Shown here: piece by piece, positions 62,302 to 64,000 of the stretch
Layout: every line of letters starts with the position of its first letter
Position numbering within the stretch: the first letter of the stretch is position 1
From: Lachnoclostridium sp. UBA3262
Lineage (GTDB): Bacteria; Bacillota; Clostridia; Lachnospirales; Lachnospiraceae
Reading direction: 5' to 3'
Assembly: GCA_002362575.1 (NCBI GenBank)
Contig: DEUM01000009.1
Location: 51,429-115,428 of the forward strand
Length of the DNA stretch: 64,000 nucleotides
Program-made: the position numbers and the translations under genes
Notes under the pieces: generated by a model
The model's database searches: none
Told to the model about the DNA's origin: nothing
The model's input: only the letters and a program-made list of their open reading frames with translations

Positions 62302-63599
62302 ATGCTAGGAGGCTCATTTTGGATTGCTGGATTACGCAATATTATGGGGGCGGGGTTAATGATGTCAGTTTTTCTTTTATTAGACCGCCCGAAGCTATCT
62401 ATGAAAAAGACGGTTTGGTATTATATTATTTTTGCGCTGTTGCTTGTATTGCTTTATGGATTCTGGTATCTGGCTGACCATGTAGGTTATGTTCGGTTTG
62501 CCGGGATGGTTTCTTTTCTAGTAGTCGGGGCATTTCTAATTTTTATGAGCGCAGATACGATATATTTATCTTTTTATAAACTTACACTGGGGTTTTATCT
62601 AATGTCTGTGACAGTGTTTTGTGGAGTCGATGTGTCGCGTATATGGTTCAATGGCAGCATATGGGCAGATATCGTGACACGCATTGTGATAGAAACGGCT
62701 ATGCTTTATGTAATAATATTCAAGGTGCGGAAAAGCTTTCATGAGGGGATTGATTATCTGCGGGAGGAAATGAACTTTTTCAGTATGATTACTGTTCTTT
62801 TATCCATTCTGATTGCCGCGTTTATGGCACTTTGGCCAAGTGCGTATCGGTTCTCCATGCTTCACGTTGTCAGGACCATTGTGCTTTTCTTTATGGCGGG
62901 AATTATTCAGTATATGGTTTTTAAAGTTTATCTCCATAAAGGAAGGGAGCGCCATTATCAGGTCGAGAAAGAATTTCTTGAGACAAATGAACGTCTGATA
63001 CGTCGACAAATGGAACTGATGAGTGACTCGAAGGAGGAGCTGGCAAGAGTTCGGCACGATATTCGTCATCACTGTCTTTTAATCGAAGAATATATTCGAA
63101 AGGAAGAAAATAATAAGCTGCTCGCTTATGTAAAGCAGTATAAGGAAGACGTGGAAAGTGTTGCGGAAAGAGAGTATATTTGTGGGAATGAAACAATCAA
63201 TAGCATTTTATCTGTTTATATAAAGCAGGCTAAAAAGGAAAAAATTGAAGTTTCGATGCTGGTAAGGGCGGAGGGAGAGATAGCTGTCCGTGATGTTGAC
63301 TTAGTGGCTGTTATTGCCAATATATTTGAGAATGCAATTCATGGCTGTCTCGCCTCTGGCAAACCGAGGCCAAAGATTCATATCTCACTTACAAGGAAAG
63401 GGAAAAAATGGTTATTTTGTGCAGAAATACCTGTGCAGAAAATATTAAGATGATAAACGGTGTACCGAAACCGTATATGGGAAATGGAGTTGGCATATCA
63501 AGTGTTCTGAAGGTAGTATCGTATTACAATGGAGAGTCGGAGTTCATTGTAGAAGACGGAATGTTTATAGCGAGAATCCTTTTAAATATTCCGGGATAA
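62302..63599 (+). pseudogene. LytTR-partner histidine kinase, split by -1 frameshift
   Basis: GHKL sensor kinase of the AgrC/VirS type. Six or seven membrane segments fill about residues 1-215, then a coiled linker, VRHDIRHHCLLIEEY with the phospho-accepting His, and IFENAIHGC (N box). After a run of six A at 63403-63408 the first frame ends at 63453. The rest of the ATPase domain (NTCAENIKMINGVPK, GNGVGISSVLKVV) continues in the frame that reads ATG at 63408, to 63599. One more A would join them. Without the last part the kinase would lack the ATP lid, so as it stands the gene is probably inactive, or the base is a sequencing error. Confidence 0.8.
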
Positions 63600-63656
63600 T
63601 AATTAGGAAAAAAAAGAATTACAATACAATATAAACAGCAGAAGGGAGAAAGGATT

Positions 63657-64000
63657 ATGAGAAGAACAATCAAAGGGAAACTGACAATCAGTGTTATCTG
63701 TATTGTGGCGGTCAGCATTATATTGACAACGATAGGAATTGTCATAATAGCAGGGAGAAATCTGATACGAAATCAGACGGATGCGCTACAGCTCAATGCG
63801 GACAAATATGCAGAGGAAATCAATACATGGATTGAAAATGAAAAAATGCTTGCGGATGGAGCGGCAAAGAGTATTGTGTCTGCTGGTAACACGGAGGATA
63901 AGTTTTTACAGTCTGTTCTTGATACTTATGCAAAGGACAGAGAGGAACTTTTAAACTTGTATTGTGGAACGAAGGATTGAGATGGTCAAGCATTTTTGTA
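63657..64000 (+). pseudogene. Start of methyl-accepting chemotaxis protein, interrupted by TGA and cut by window
   Basis: The first 107 residues match the start of a transmembrane chemotaxis receptor: membrane segment at about 9-32 and the first helix of a dCache sensor domain (NADKYAEEINTWIENEKMLA). A TGA at 63978 follows LLNLYCGTKD; the same frame then reads DGQAFL to the window edge, which suits the Cache fold, so the stop appears to interrupt a longer gene. AGAAGGGAGAAAGG precedes the ATG. Confidence 0.65.

Noticed and set aside
63395..63470. Programmed -1 ribosomal frameshift in the kinase
   Set aside because: The G AAA AAA heptamer is a poor slippery site and no downstream stem or upstream Shine-Dalgarno signal is clear; indel or error is simpler.

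Overview
The window reads as chromosome of a spore-forming, anaerobic Gram-positive of the Clostridia, most likely a Lachnospiraceae-type gut bacterium. Evidence: a glutaminyl-tRNA synthetase of the type seen in that family, DUF2225 and DUF6062 genes, the sporulation pair gpr and spoIIP, PrkC/PrpC with PASTA repeats, LytTR regulators, a CIRCE-controlled groESL operon and a lysine riboswitch ahead of dapA. The family assignment is an inference from protein content; no rRNA gene is present to prove it. I saw no tRNA, rRNA or CRISPR array.

Layout. 1-6 kb: 3' part of glnS, DUF2225 and DUF6062 genes, groES-groEL with CIRCE, and a strongly folded spacer after groEL. 6.1-11.6 kb: a GLUG/fibronectin-type surface protein, a transmembrane Ser/Thr kinase with one PASTA-like repeat, and a helical protein of unknown role. 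11.9-19.3 kb: a visibly A+T-rich, tightly packed cassette (short HTH protein, DNase I-fold phosphodiesterase, 861-residue helical protein, five small proteins of which three are clearly membrane-anchored, AAA+ ATPase, TerB-like protein), ended by a terminator. I do not recognise it as a named system. 19.6-27.5 kb: a mosaic of two near-identical copies of an rpn-type nuclease gene (one damaged), interleaved with zinc-ribbon membrane proteins, a PH/SHOCT protein and a YARHG protein.

27.5-64 kb is mainly housekeeping: guaB, a cell-wall amidase, dCMP deaminase, rpsT, gpr-spoIIP, two XRE regulators, an atypical LytTR regulator, a histidine phosphatase, an ECF S component overlapping a class V aminotransferase, metH, two glycosyltransferases, an LCP protein, ilvN-ilvC, a HAD phosphatase, ssb, cobO, riboswitch-dapA-dapB, murF, then the long chain priA-def-fmt-yugP-rsmB-rlmN-prpC-prkC-rsgA-rpe. 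The window closes with a LytTR response regulator, a histidine kinase gene split by a frameshift, and the start of a chemotaxis receptor interrupted by TGA.

The strongest candidate for something undescribed is the 11.9-19.3 kb cassette. The 861-residue protein and three small proteins of the same operon end in a recognisably related module of about 45 residues (strand, helix, Gly-Gly, strand), and a fifth protein ends in a looser version. A shared C-terminal module next to an AAA+ ATPase, a TerB-like protein and a phosphodiesterase suggests a membrane-associated, ATP-driven assembly, perhaps for defence or envelope stress; this function is inference.
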